Shown in pieces: positions 1 to 7,700 of a stretch of 12,198 nt of DNA. The notes beneath the pieces are model-generated. The model made no database searches. It was not told where the DNA came from and saw only the letters and a list, made by a program, of their open reading frames with translations. This stretch comes from MFZZ01 sp964610165. GTDB lineage: Bacteria; Patescibacteriota; Microgenomatia; UBA1406; GWC2-37-13. Position 1 is the first letter of the stretch. Each line of letters begins with the position of its first letter. A program made the position numbers and the translations under genes. The stretch covers positions 1-12,198 of the forward strand of contig CAZSUZ010000033.1 of the NCBI GenBank assembly GCA_964610165.1, given 5' to 3'.

Positions 1-614
1 GTAATACCTTGTCCAAAAATGGTAGCTAGTACTAAGTTATATCCAATAAAAGGAGAAATCCCTGATAATTTTGTTAAAAAAGTTCCTGTTAAATGTCCAA
101 AGTAATAATAGTTAATTGGGTACCCATTTGGCATATTTGGATCTGCTGAATACCACATATCTAGTGGTGGAAAATATTCAGAACGATTTATAGATTGCAT
201 AAATCCAAAATCCATAAATTTTTCTAGTCCACGAATAGAAGGTTCCTGTCCACGCATGTAAACTAAAAATAGAAAAGCTACAAAAAAGAAAAGTTCTTCA
301 GCAATTATCAGAACATATTGTTCTGGTGTTAATTTTTTTAAATCTTTTAATTCTTTACCAAAAAATTTATAAAAAATAAATCCGGAGAATAGTAATAAAA
401 AGAAGAGTGCTTCGCGACTAAATGGCACAATATGAAGAAGTCCCAGTATATAAATTGTGTAACTACCGATTATAATGGCAAGTGTCTTTGCAAATGGGTA
501 CCCTTTGTCTACAAACATACTAAAAACTCTTGCTGTTAAAGGAAAAAACAATATTCCCAGAGCAAAAAGATATAAATACCAGGTTAAGCTTGTAGTAAAC
601 CACTCCATATCCAT
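1..614 (-). CDS. YYY-family (DUF2298, Chlor_Arch_YYY) polytopic membrane protein, 3' part missing
   Basis: The minus strand is open from an ATG at 614 to the left edge (204 codons, no stop), so the C-terminal part is outside the window. A TAG lies in frame four codons upstream; ATG 608 is the alternative start. The protein opens with hydrophobic helices at about residues 9-29, 43-63, 67-86 and 100-120. A conserved block follows: RGQEP near 121, EKFMDF near 131, YFPPLDMWY at 147-155 and NYYYFGH at 168-174. That tyrosine-rich signature is diagnostic of the YYY/DUF2298 family of very hydrophobic proteins, known from Chloroflexi, archaea and CPR bacteria and related to GT-C glycosyltransferases. 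Family members are thought to act in membrane-linked glycan chemistry, but the substrate is unknown. It is divergent from valS with 77 bp between the starts. The family call is confident; the function is not. Confidence 0.85.
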   Translation of the reverse strand, partial: MDMEWFTTSLTWYLYLFALGILFFPLTARVFSMFVDKGYPFAKTLAIIIGSYTIYILGLLHIVPFSREALFFLLLFSGFIFYKFFGKELKDLKKLTPEQYVLIIAEELFFFVAFLFLVYMRGQEPSIRGLEKFMDFGFMQSINRSEYFPPLDMWYSADPNMPNGYPINYYYFGHLTGTFLTKLSGISPFIGYNLVLATIFGQGI

Positions 615-628
615 ACAAAGATACTATG

Positions 629-634
629 ATTATA
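629..634 (-). promoter_or_regulatory. -10 box TATAAT for the YYY-family gene
   Basis: An exact TATAAT on the minus strand ends 14 bp before the ATG at 614. Transcription would begin near 622, leaving a leader of about 8 nt. No good -35 match is visible 16-18 bp upstream. It lies within the span of the divergent valS promoter, just 5' of that promoter's -35-like hexamer, so the two promoters may interfere with each other. Confidence 0.4.
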
Positions 635-663
635 TTGCAAATTCAAGCTATTTTTGATAATAT
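635..663 (+). promoter_or_regulatory. Promoter for the valS-rpmH-yidC-jag cluster (extended -10)
   Basis: A TTGCAA hexamer (635-640) is followed after 17 bp by TAATAT (658-663), with a TG one base before the -10 (655-656), giving an extended -10. The predicted start near 670 leaves about 22 nt before the valS ATG at 692. This is long enough for the AGGA at 679-682, the only plausible Shine-Dalgarno sequence I see in the window. The promoter is inferred from consensus only. Confidence 0.5.
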
Positions 664-674
664 CACGATTGATA
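655..674. repeat. TGATA/TATCA/TGATA half-site cluster over the valS -10
   Basis: TGATA-A-TATCA (655-665) is a perfect 11-bp palindrome lying on the valS -10 box. A third half-site, TGATA at 670-674, forms a second inverted pair with TATCA (661-665) across 4 bp. TTGATA is directly repeated at 654-659 and 669-674. The position suits an operator, but the sequence is AT-rich and chance cannot be excluded. Confidence 0.3.
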
Positions 675-691
675 GAATAGGAACTTTCATT

Positions 692-2809
692 ATGATGGAT
701 TCAAAATATACACCCAAGCTATTTCAGGAAAAATTATATTCCTTTTGGGAAGATAATAATTACTTCAAAGCAAAAATAAGTAGCGATAAAAAACCATTTT
801 CAATTATCCTTCCACCGCCAAACGCAAATGGGAATCTACATTTAGGTCATGCAATGTTTGTGTATGAAGATGTCATGATTCGTTATCACAAAATGATGGG
901 ATATGAAACATTTTGGGTATTAGGGTTAGATCATGCTGGTATAGAAACACAATTTGTGTACGAAAAACATTTAAAAAAACAAGGCAAAAGTCGTTTCGAT
1001 TTTTCTCGTGAAGAACTATTTAAAAATATCTGGGATTTTGTAATGGAGAATAAAGGAACAATAAAAGGTCAAATGCGCCAACTTGGTTTTGCTCTAGATT
1101 GGAGTAATGAAAAATTTACAATGGATGAAGATATCGTACAAACAGTCTATGACACCTTTGAACATTTATTTCATGATGGACTAGTATATAGAGATTTTAA
1201 ACTTGTCAATTATTGTACTTCTTGTGGAACTTCATTTTCAGATTTAGAAGTAAATGATAAAGAAACCGAAGGTTTGCTTTACTACATAAAATTTCCTGTA
1301 AAAGGTGGTGGTTCTATAACTATTGCAACAACTCGTCCAGAAACGTATGTTGGTGATGTTGCAGTAATGGTTCATCCTAAAGATAAAAGATATAAAGATC
1401 TGATTGGAAAAACAGTATTACTCCCACTTACTAATCGAGAAATCCCTATTATTGCAGATGAATATGTAGATCCAAAATTTGGAACAGGTGCAGTAAAAGT
1501 AACTCCTTATCATGATTTTAATGATTTTGAAGTAGGTAAAAGACATAATCTTTCTTACCATCCAGTAATTGGGTTCGATGGCAAAATGCAAAATACACAA
1601 CTAACAGAACTTGATGGCATGTATGTAACTAAAGCACGCAACTATTTAGTTGAAAGACTTACAGCTGAAGGCTTTTTAGAAAAAACCGAACCACACCATA
1701 TGGTGTTAAAGGTATGTTATCGTTGTGGTACCACACTTCAACCCTTACCAAAAGAACAATGGTTTATTAATGTTAAGTCTTTAGCAAAAAATGCAGTAGA
1801 TCTTGTTGAAAAAGATGCTATTAAAGTGTTTCCAAAACGATTTAAAAAACAATTAACAACAATTTTAGAAAATTTTATTGATTGGAATATTTCTCGACAA
1901 ATTGTATGGGGAATTCGAATTCCAGCATATAAATGTATTACAAAAGGAGAATGGTTTGTTTCAAAAGAAACACCAAAAGATTGTCACATTTGTCATTCAT
2001 GTACATTTGTTCAAGATGAAGATACCTTTGATACCTGGTTTTCTTCTGCTCAATGGCCCTTTGCAACATTGCAATCTGTTGGTAAAGAATATTTTGACTA
2101 TTTTTACCCAACAACTGTTATGGAAACTGGATATGACATTCTACGAGCATGGGTAGCACGTATGATTATGATTGGTTATTTTGAAACAAAACAAATTCCA
2201 TTTCAGAATGTGTTCCTTCATGGAATGGTTCGTGATAAACATGGGCAAAAAATGAGTAAGAGTAAAGGAAACGTAATAGATCCGTTACTTATGGTAGATC
2301 AATATGGGGCAGATGCACTACGAGCAGCACTTGTATTTGGTACAAAAGAAGGTGGAGATGTCGTTCTTTCTGAAGATAAAATTGTAGGAATGCGTAATTT
2401 TGGTAATAAAATTTGGAATATTGGTAGATTTATCGAAATGAATATGCAGGTTGAAAATCCAAAAGAAAAATTATCAGAAAATGCTAAAAAAGAAATAAAA
2501 TTATTAGAAAAAGAGTTTTCTCAGCTTGAAAAAGCATATCATAAACATTTTGAAAAACATGAATTTGCCAAAGCATTTGATGAAACATACGAATTTTTAT
2601 GGCATAGATTTGCCGACTATTATATAGAGCAGTTGAAAGAAGAGATGAAAAATGGTAGTATGGAGACTTCCGAAAAACTTAAAGGAATTTATTTGCAGAC
2701 CCTTAAGATGCTCCATCCATATATGCCATTTGTAACAGAAGCAGTATGGCAGAGTTTTTTTGGAGAAAAAACATCTATACTAGATACAAGATTTGGAGAA
2801 AAATTTTAA
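692..2809 (+). CDS. valS: Valine--tRNA ligase (ValRS), short form without C-terminal coiled-coil arm
   Basis: Class I aminoacyl-tRNA synthetase that charges tRNA-Val in the cytoplasm. Counting from ATG 692 (MMDSK), it has 705 residues. PPPNANGNLHLGH at 41-53 holds the HIGH-like HLGH, and KMSKS is at 520-524. The CP1 editing domain carries TTRPETYVGD (213-222) and FGTGAVKVTPYHD (263-275). Zinc-type cysteine pairs lie at C175/C178, C342/C345 and C431/C434, and CYRCGTTLQP-QWF and FIDWNISRQ are typical of ValRS. The anticodon-binding domain (about 565-690) contains HPYMPFVTEAVW. Most bacterial ValRS have about 860-950 residues; this one stops right after the anticodon domain, and rpmH begins 24 bp later, so the coiled-coil arm is truly absent here. 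The open frame continues upstream to ATG 626, but those 22 residues do not resemble a ValRS N-terminus and would cover the promoter. AGGA at 679-682 supports 692; ATG 695 is possible. Confidence 0.95.
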   Translation: MMDSKYTPKLFQEKLYSFWEDNNYFKAKISSDKKPFSIILPPPNANGNLHLGHAMFVYEDVMIRYHKMMGYETFWVLGLDHAGIETQFVYEKHLKKQGKSRFDFSREELFKNIWDFVMENKGTIKGQMRQLGFALDWSNEKFTMDEDIVQTVYDTFEHLFHDGLVYRDFKLVNYCTSCGTSFSDLEVNDKETEGLLYYIKFPVKGGGSITIATTRPETYVGDVAVMVHPKDKRYKDLIGKTVLLPLTNREIPIIADEYVDPKFGTGAVKVTPYHDFNDFEVGKRHNLSYHPVIGFDGKMQNTQLTELDGMYVTKARNYLVERLTAEGFLEKTEPHHMVLKVCYRCGTTLQPLPKEQWFINVKSLAKNAVDLVEKDAIKVFPKRFKKQLTTILENFIDWNISRQIVWGIRIPAYKCITKGEWFVSKETPKDCHICHSCTFVQDEDTFDTWFSSAQWPFATLQSVGKEYFDYFYPTTVMETGYDILRAWVARMIMIGYFETKQIPFQNVFLHGMVRDKHGQKMSKSKGNVIDPLLMVDQYGADALRAALVFGTKEGGDVVLSEDKIVGMRNFGNKIWNIGRFIEMNMQVENPKEKLSENAKKEIKLLEKEFSQLEKAYHKHFEKHEFAKAFDETYEFLWHRFADYYIEQLKEEMKNGSMETSEKLKGIYLQTLKMLHPYMPFVTEAVWQSFFGEKTSILDTRFGEKF

Positions 2810-2833
2810 TATTATTAATCATTTATTACCCCT

Positions 2834-2971
2834 ATGTCAAAACGAACATATCAACCTAAAGCTGATAAAAGTAAAAAGAAACACGGTTTTCTTGTACGAA
2901 TGGCTACTAAAAAAGGTCAAGACGTCATCAAAAGAAGAAGAGCTAAAGGAAGAACAAAATTAGCAAAATAA
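2834..2971 (+). CDS. rpmH: 50S ribosomal protein L34
   Basis: A 45-codon gene encoding a very basic protein that starts MSKRTYQP, continues KKKHGFLVRMATKKG and ends RRRAKGRTKLAK. These match the conserved L34 features (KRTYQP at the N-terminus, HGF-RMAT-G in the middle, RRRAKGR near the end). L34 is a small structural protein of the large ribosomal subunit. The length is normal for the family (about 44-50). It lies 24 bp after valS and 22 bp before yidC. No Shine-Dalgarno sequence is visible; the preceding bases are ATTTATTACCCCT. In most bacteria rnpA (RNase P protein) follows directly, but here there is no room for it. Confidence 0.96.
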   Translation: MSKRTYQPKADKSKKKHGFLVRMATKKGQDVIKRRRAKGRTKLAK

Positions 2972-2982
2972 TTACCAATTCA

Positions 2983-2988
2983 TATAAA
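2983..2988 (+). promoter_or_regulatory. Possible -10 box TATAAA just before yidC
   Basis: TATAAA lies 5 bp before the yidC GTG, with TTAGCA (2960-2965, four of six to TTGACA) 17 bp upstream inside the end of rpmH. It would start transcription at or next to the GTG, as seen for other genes here. It is weaker than the promoters at 4711 and 8892, and read-through from valS-rpmH is equally likely. Confidence 0.3.
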
Positions 2989-2993
2989 ATACT

Positions 2994-3878
2994 GTGTTTG
3001 AACTATTTCATGTAATTTTTGTAGAACCAATTCTAAATATTTTAGTTGCTTTCTATAAACTATTTCTTACCATTGGGCTCCCTGGTGCATTTGGATTTTC
3101 TATTGTTGCAATCACAGTTCTTGTACGAATTGTTCTTCATCCTTTTTTTAAACAACAAATGGATACTGCAAAAAAAATGCAGGATATTAAACCAAAACTA
3201 GATAAACTTTCAAAAAAATATAAAGAAGATCCAAAAATGCTTCAGCAAGAACAAATGAAAGCATATCAAGAAGCCGGTATTAATCCAGCTGCAGGTTGTT
3301 TATTTGCAATTATTCAAATTCCTATATTTCTTAGTTTGTATCAAACATTACAACTTTTTTTAAAGGAAGATGTAAATGGAGAAATAGTTAAACAAATAAA
3401 TGGAGATTTATATTCCAATTTGCTTCATATAACTTCTATCGATCCAAATTTTTTCGGTATTAATTTAGCACAAACTCCAAGTAGTGCAGGAAATTGGATT
3501 TTCTTTAGTATTCCTGTTATAACAGCAATTCTTCAATATTTACAAACGAGAATAACATTACCTTCTATGCAACCATCAGCATCTTCAGAAAAAGATGGTG
3601 AAAAGAAAGAAGGCGGTACAGCAGAAGAATTCCAAAAAGCAATGAATACTCAGATGAAGTATTTCTTCCCAATTATGATTGGATACTTCTCATATACATT
3701 ACCAATGGGATTATCAATTTATTGGAATATCTTTTCACTATTTAGTATATTGCAACACTTTCATATTAATCGCGATAAAAAAACAGTTGAATTAATAGAT
3801 GCTACAGGTGAAAATGTATTAGAACCTGAAGAGGTAGTGATGCCTAAAGAATCTAAATCTAAGAAAAAGAAAAAATAA
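2994..3878 (+). CDS. yidC: Membrane protein insertase YidC/Oxa1
   Basis: Inserts and folds membrane proteins, alone or with SecYEG. The 294 residues show the short five-helix form without the large periplasmic domain of Proteobacteria: helices at about 8-27, 34-52, 98-120, 166-188 and a hairpin at 224-256. The groove arginine is R45 in TVLVRIVLHP. A charged cytoplasmic hairpin (about 53-97, QDIKPKLDKL then YKEDP) leads into EAGINPAAGCLF (93-104) and IPIFLSLYQ (109-117). PMGLSIYW (237-244) marks the last helices, and a lysine-rich tail (KSKKKKK) may contact ribosomes. No lipoprotein signal is visible. GTG 2994 is chosen because TAA lies in frame at 2985-2987 and the next ATG would remove the first two helices. 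It sits between rpmH and jag, as in most bacteria. Confidence 0.95.
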   Translation: MFELFHVIFVEPILNILVAFYKLFLTIGLPGAFGFSIVAITVLVRIVLHPFFKQQMDTAKKMQDIKPKLDKLSKKYKEDPKMLQQEQMKAYQEAGINPAAGCLFAIIQIPIFLSLYQTLQLFLKEDVNGEIVKQINGDLYSNLLHITSIDPNFFGINLAQTPSSAGNWIFFSIPVITAILQYLQTRITLPSMQPSASSEKDGEKKEGGTAEEFQKAMNTQMKYFFPIMIGYFSYTLPMGLSIYWNIFSLFSILQHFHINRDKKTVELIDATGENVLEPEEVVMPKESKSKKKKK

Positions 3879-3903
3879 TTACATTCTTTTAACAATTAAA
3901 AAT

Positions 3904-3909
3904 TATAAT
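3904..3909 (+). promoter_or_regulatory. -10 box TATAAT before jag
   Basis: An exact TATAAT ends 10 bp before the jag ATG at 3920, predicting a start around 3916 and a leader of only a few nucleotides. No convincing -35 is visible. It may be an internal promoter of the cluster. Confidence 0.35.
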
Positions 3910-3919
3910 TTGAATATAT

Positions 3920-4438
3920 ATGGATAAAGTAGAAATAATAAAAACAAATACTCAAGAACTTGTGAGTAAAATGGTAAATGCTGCAGAAATTGAAGTCACT
4001 CAAGAAGGTGAAATGTTTCACGTTAATATTAAAGTAGATGAAGAAGCACCAACAGTTATTGGACGACATGGAGAAACAATTCGTGCACTGCAAAAAATTC
4101 TTGAAGTAATTATTTTTAAACAAACAAACGAAAAAATTGATCTGCTTATAAACGTAAATGACTATCGAGAAAAACAGATGAGTCGTTTGCAATATATTGC
4201 TTCAGAAGCAGCTAAAAAAGTTCAAGAAAGACAATCTGCAACATATTTACGTGGATTTTCATCCTATGAAAGACGCGTAATGCATGAATACATAGCAGAA
4301 AACTTTACAGATCTTTCAAGTTTTTCTATTGGAGAAGGTCGTGATCGCAGACTCGTTGTTGATTTAAAATCTAATCAATCTGAACGACCAGCAGAAGAAC
4401 ACGAACAACCAGAAACAACCGAAGAAGATGAAGTATAA
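3920..4438 (+). CDS. jag: KH-R3H RNA-binding protein Jag/KhpB (SpoIIIJ-associated type), lacking the Jag-N domain
   Basis: Cytoplasmic RNA-binding protein. The KH domain (about residues 10-80) has the GxxG loop as VIGRHGETIRALQ (46-58). The R3H domain (about 85-149) has YERRVMH with R118-x3-H122, followed by SIGEGRDRRLVVDL (136-149). An acidic, probably disordered tail follows (151-172). The 172 residues are shorter than the usual ~200-plus because the protein starts almost directly at the KH domain, with no room for the ~50-residue Jag-N domain found in Firmicutes. The family usually sits after yidC, as here (41 bp gap), and KhpB proteins bind many small RNAs and mRNAs affecting envelope growth in Firmicutes. 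No Shine-Dalgarno sequence is visible. Confidence 0.92.
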   Translation: MDKVEIIKTNTQELVSKMVNAAEIEVTQEGEMFHVNIKVDEEAPTVIGRHGETIRALQKILEVIIFKQTNEKIDLLINVNDYREKQMSRLQYIASEAAKKVQERQSATYLRGFSSYERRVMHEYIAENFTDLSSFSIGEGRDRRLVVDLKSNQSERPAEEHEQPETTEEDEV

Positions 4439-4439
4439 T
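4434..4439 (+). promoter_or_regulatory. -10 box TATAAT overlapping the jag stop codon
   Basis: TATAAT spans the last jag codon and its TAA, and ends 7 bp before the ATG at 4447, the spacing of a leaderless start. Part of the match is forced by the Val-stop codons (GTATAA), and no -35 is visible, so this is weaker than the sites at 4711 and 8892. Confidence 0.25.
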
Positions 4440-4446
4440 AAACCGT

Positions 4447-4641
4447 ATGTCACGTTTGTTATCTTTAATTTTTTTACTATTACTTCCAGTCATATTTCTT
4501 TTTGACTTACTTGTTTTCTTTGGTACGAAAATGAATATAACATGTTTAACATGCGAATTACCTAATTATTTTAGAACGTCATCATTATCTTTTGTGGTAT
4601 TAAGTCAGAGTTTTGAGACGTTTTTAAAAAGAAAGATATAA
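4447..4641 (+). CDS. Small single-TM protein, unknown function
   Basis: A 64-codon frame starting 8 bp after the jag stop, in the same direction. The N-terminus is strongly hydrophobic (about residues 4-26, LLSLIFLLLLPVIFLFDLLV) after the basic MSR, so it is either a membrane anchor or an uncleaved signal. The remaining ~38 residues are polar, contain CLTC (33-36) and end in the basic KRKI. I do not recognise the family. Tight coupling to jag, the coherent anchor-plus-tail layout and a stop before the next promoter favour a real gene. The short length and the ease with which AT-rich DNA encodes hydrophobic stretches argue for caution. Confidence 0.5.
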   Translation: MSRLLSLIFLLLLPVIFLFDLLVFFGTKMNITCLTCELPNYFRTSSLSFVVLSQSFETFLKRKI

Positions 4642-4695
4642 TAGTCTATTGCTAAATTTTAGATAAATAAAATTGATCTTTTTATTAGGTCAAAA

Positions 4696-4704
4696 TGATA
4701 TAAT
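4696..4704 (+). promoter_or_regulatory. Extended -10 promoter giving a leaderless mRNA for the 1379-aa gene
   Basis: TG-A-TATAAT (TATAAT at 4699-4704) ends exactly 6 bp before the ATG at 4711, so a standard start 7 bp downstream of the hexamer is the A of ATG. The nearest -35-like hexamer, TTGATC (4673-4678), is 20 bp away, too far; the extended TG may compensate. There is no Shine-Dalgarno sequence. This separates the gene from the translation cluster on the left. Confidence 0.6.
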
Positions 4705-4710
4705 TAATAT

Positions 4711-7700
4711 ATGGCAGAAAATGAAAGTGGTGCTCGCGTACCATTTGAAACAAGAATAAAGGAGAGTTTCTCTTTAGAATGGACCAAAGCAGATACTCCT
4801 GATAAAAAAAAGTCACTCTTACAACGTATTCTTAAAATCATAAAAGATATGGTGGCTAATGCTGATACTGCTGTGAATGAAGCAGAAAAAGCAAAATCAG
4901 GTGTTATTCCACGTAGTGCAAAAGAAGCCAAGGAAGCAGCAGCACAACCTGTCATTGAATTCCTTCAATTTTTAACTGGTAATAATGGTCAACCTCTTGA
5001 TATAGAAGCACTTCAATCTCTTGGTCTAAATGATACACAACAAACATTTATTCAAACATTAGCTAACAAAACTCAAAGCGCAGATTCTGCAACTTTTTTA
5101 GCAAATATTATTAATAAAGCTACTGATAAAGATAATCCGCAGTATTTAACGGTATCCAAACCTGGAGAACAAAAAACTCAATTAGAAAAAGACTTTGACA
5201 TGGTGAGATTAAATCCTGTAGCAGCAGATAGTATGCGTGAAAGTATGCTTAAATTATCTGAAAAAGGGAAAATAAAAGATACGCAAGGGAATGTATTAAC
5301 AGTGGCAGATGTTGATCAGAAATTTCAGACAACTAGACAAAGTGAAGAACAACAAAAAACAAGCAACAATGAGAAAACAGAAGAAAATGAAGAACAGTAT
5401 AATCTTCCACAAAATCCCATGGAAATGAGGGGAGGAAATCGTAAAAAACGAGGTGTTGAAGATGAAAATAGAATAAGCCAATATAAAGAAATAATGGATA
5501 AATTAAGAAATGGTGACACAAATCGTTTTCAAGAATTAAATGCCGAATTAGATGCAAATAGATTACAAATAAGAGCAATTGAACAAAATGAACAATTATC
5601 AAAAGAAGCAAGAAAGGCTCAAATAGATGGATTAAGCAGTACACAAGATGAAAAGAGTGAAGAATTAAGACAACTTACTGACGAAGTTAATGGAGCTCTG
5701 AATTATTTACTTACAGGTGAATTTCCAGGTGAGCCATTTGCAGATGAGACAGCTGTAAAAAACTTTATTAAAGATCGTTTAAAAATAAATAGTGATTACG
5801 AGCTAGAAAAAGTTCAAAGATTTATGCAGGAAGGAACCGGTACACTTGATGGGAGTTACGAAGGATATCAAGATCTTGCTGCAAAGGTTAATAGAGATTA
5901 TACCGTTGAAGCAATTAGATCCAAAATTATTATTAATGGCAGAATTGATATAGACGCTGTTAAAAAACTGCAAGCAGAAATAGAAGATGATCTTGGTGTA
6001 CTTTTCGAAACTCTTTATAACAGTCCAAAAGGAAGTTTTGAAGAATCGTTTTCATCATATTCTGAAGGTCAGATGCTTCGTAAAATAACACAACATTTAC
6101 GTGTACAACTTAATAGGATTTTAAATGAAGAGCCAGATCAAAAAAAACGATCAAAGTTTAAAGAGATTTTTAATGACATGATTATTTCTCCGATACAGCG
6201 AAGACCTGCATTAGAACGAATAGTACATCAGTATCAACAAGTTGGTGCAACAATAGATTTAGAAAAATTACGAGATATTTTAAAAACATATAATATAACT
6301 TCCCTACAGGAATTTTATAACGATGACCTTACCGCAACCATTAATGACTTAATGCCATCATTTATTCAATATCTATTTGTGCAGAATGGAAACGATATGA
6401 TTAATAACTTTTTCCAATTAGTTCAAGAAGAAGAAAGTATTGATAAAGATCTAATTTTTGATGTAGATAAGAATGTAAATAATAAAGAAAATAAGAAAGA
6501 TAGAAAATCTAAAAAATTTGTATTGAAGTATAGAGAACAATGTATTGATTATATGTATGAAGTAATTAATCAAGTGCACAAGGCAAAAGGTAATACTGAT
6601 GAAATTTCTAAAGATCGAATAAATGCTCGTTTTTCTCGAGCATATCTTGATAACTTTTTGTTAACTTTGCGGGGCATAAAAGTAATGTCAAAAGCAAATC
6701 CAATGTTTGAAAAATTTGGAGATTTACCTTTTGATAAATTAATTACTGGTATTTTTAATCCCTTAGCAGGATGGGGTAAGTTTGGACATAGAGGAAGAGG
6801 ACACCAAGAAAGTGGAGACGCAGAAACTACAGAATTTTCTGGAATGAATAATTTTAGTTTTAATGAAATAGCTCTTCATGATTTTATTAAAAAATACGGT
6901 GATACATTTGATAATTTCCATCCGGCACAAATGAAAAAAGAGGGTGATAAGCGGGTAATGTATAGAATATTCCCTGGTAATAAACAGCTCATGGAAGATT
7001 TAAGAACAGGCCGTTGGGATGCATATTATACGATGGATGAAGTTTATAAAGGTATGGTTTTTGGAAATGTAATTGACCAAGCTGGTTGGCCATTTGCTGG
7101 GTTTAATAATAAAACAATTAAGCGACTTTCATTAGATTATATGAAGGATGAAAATGGAAATGGTATAGAATACGGAAATCTTACTCGCAAACAAAAATTG
7201 GAGCTTAAATATAAAACTTCAGGAGTGGTTACGGCATTTTGGGATGTAGAAGGTTTTGCAAATGAAGACACAGCAAATATGTTTGTACAACATTTATTTG
7301 ATGAAAAAGTAAGAGCCATTGATAAAGAAAAACATCTTAGGGATGCAGAAACAAAAAAAGGTCGTCCTCTTACCCAAGAAGAAAAAAATGATGTAATAAG
7401 AGCTGAGATTATGAAAATCAAAGATGGTGAATTTAATAATATGGATTGGTTAAAGAAAATGGGTGAGTATACAAAGGAAGATAAAAGGTTTGATAAAATT
7501 TTTGATGTAAAAATTGAAGGAAAAGATACAAAAGTTGCATTTAGAGAATATAGAATGCACAGAATTAATTCTTTAAAAGGAGAAGTTTTTCATCAACTAC
7601 TTTTAAAAGATCCAAATGCATGGCTTGCAGAAATGGTTCAAACATATCCGGAACTTAGTGAAGGAACAGTATCATATAAAGATAATAATGGTGAATCAAA

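Noticed and set aside
475..657. Plus-strand 60-codon frame
   Set aside because: It is antisense to the YYY-family gene, whose conserved motifs are clear, and runs into the valS promoter region.
626..691. Upstream ATG extending valS by 22 residues
   Set aside because: The extra residues do not resemble ValRS, include the promoter -35/-10 region, and the SD-like AGGA favours ATG 692.
615..691. T-box or other leader RNA for valS
   Set aside because: The leader is only about 20-25 nt from the predicted start, too short for a T-box.
2810..2993. A hidden rnpA overlapping rpmH, as in Thermus
   Set aside because: No other frame across rpmH is long enough to encode an RNase P protein; the gaps on each side are only 24 and 22 bp.
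4666..4686. AATAAAA/TTTTATT inverted repeat as a terminator after the 64-codon gene
   Set aside because: The 7-bp stem is all A/T with a 7-nt loop and no G/C base pairs, so it would be unstable; inverted repeats like this are expected by chance in such AT-rich DNA.
5296..5644. Minus-strand frames inside the 1379-aa gene
   Set aside because: Low-complexity hydrophobic shadows of a K/E/Q-rich coding region; no motifs and no start signals.
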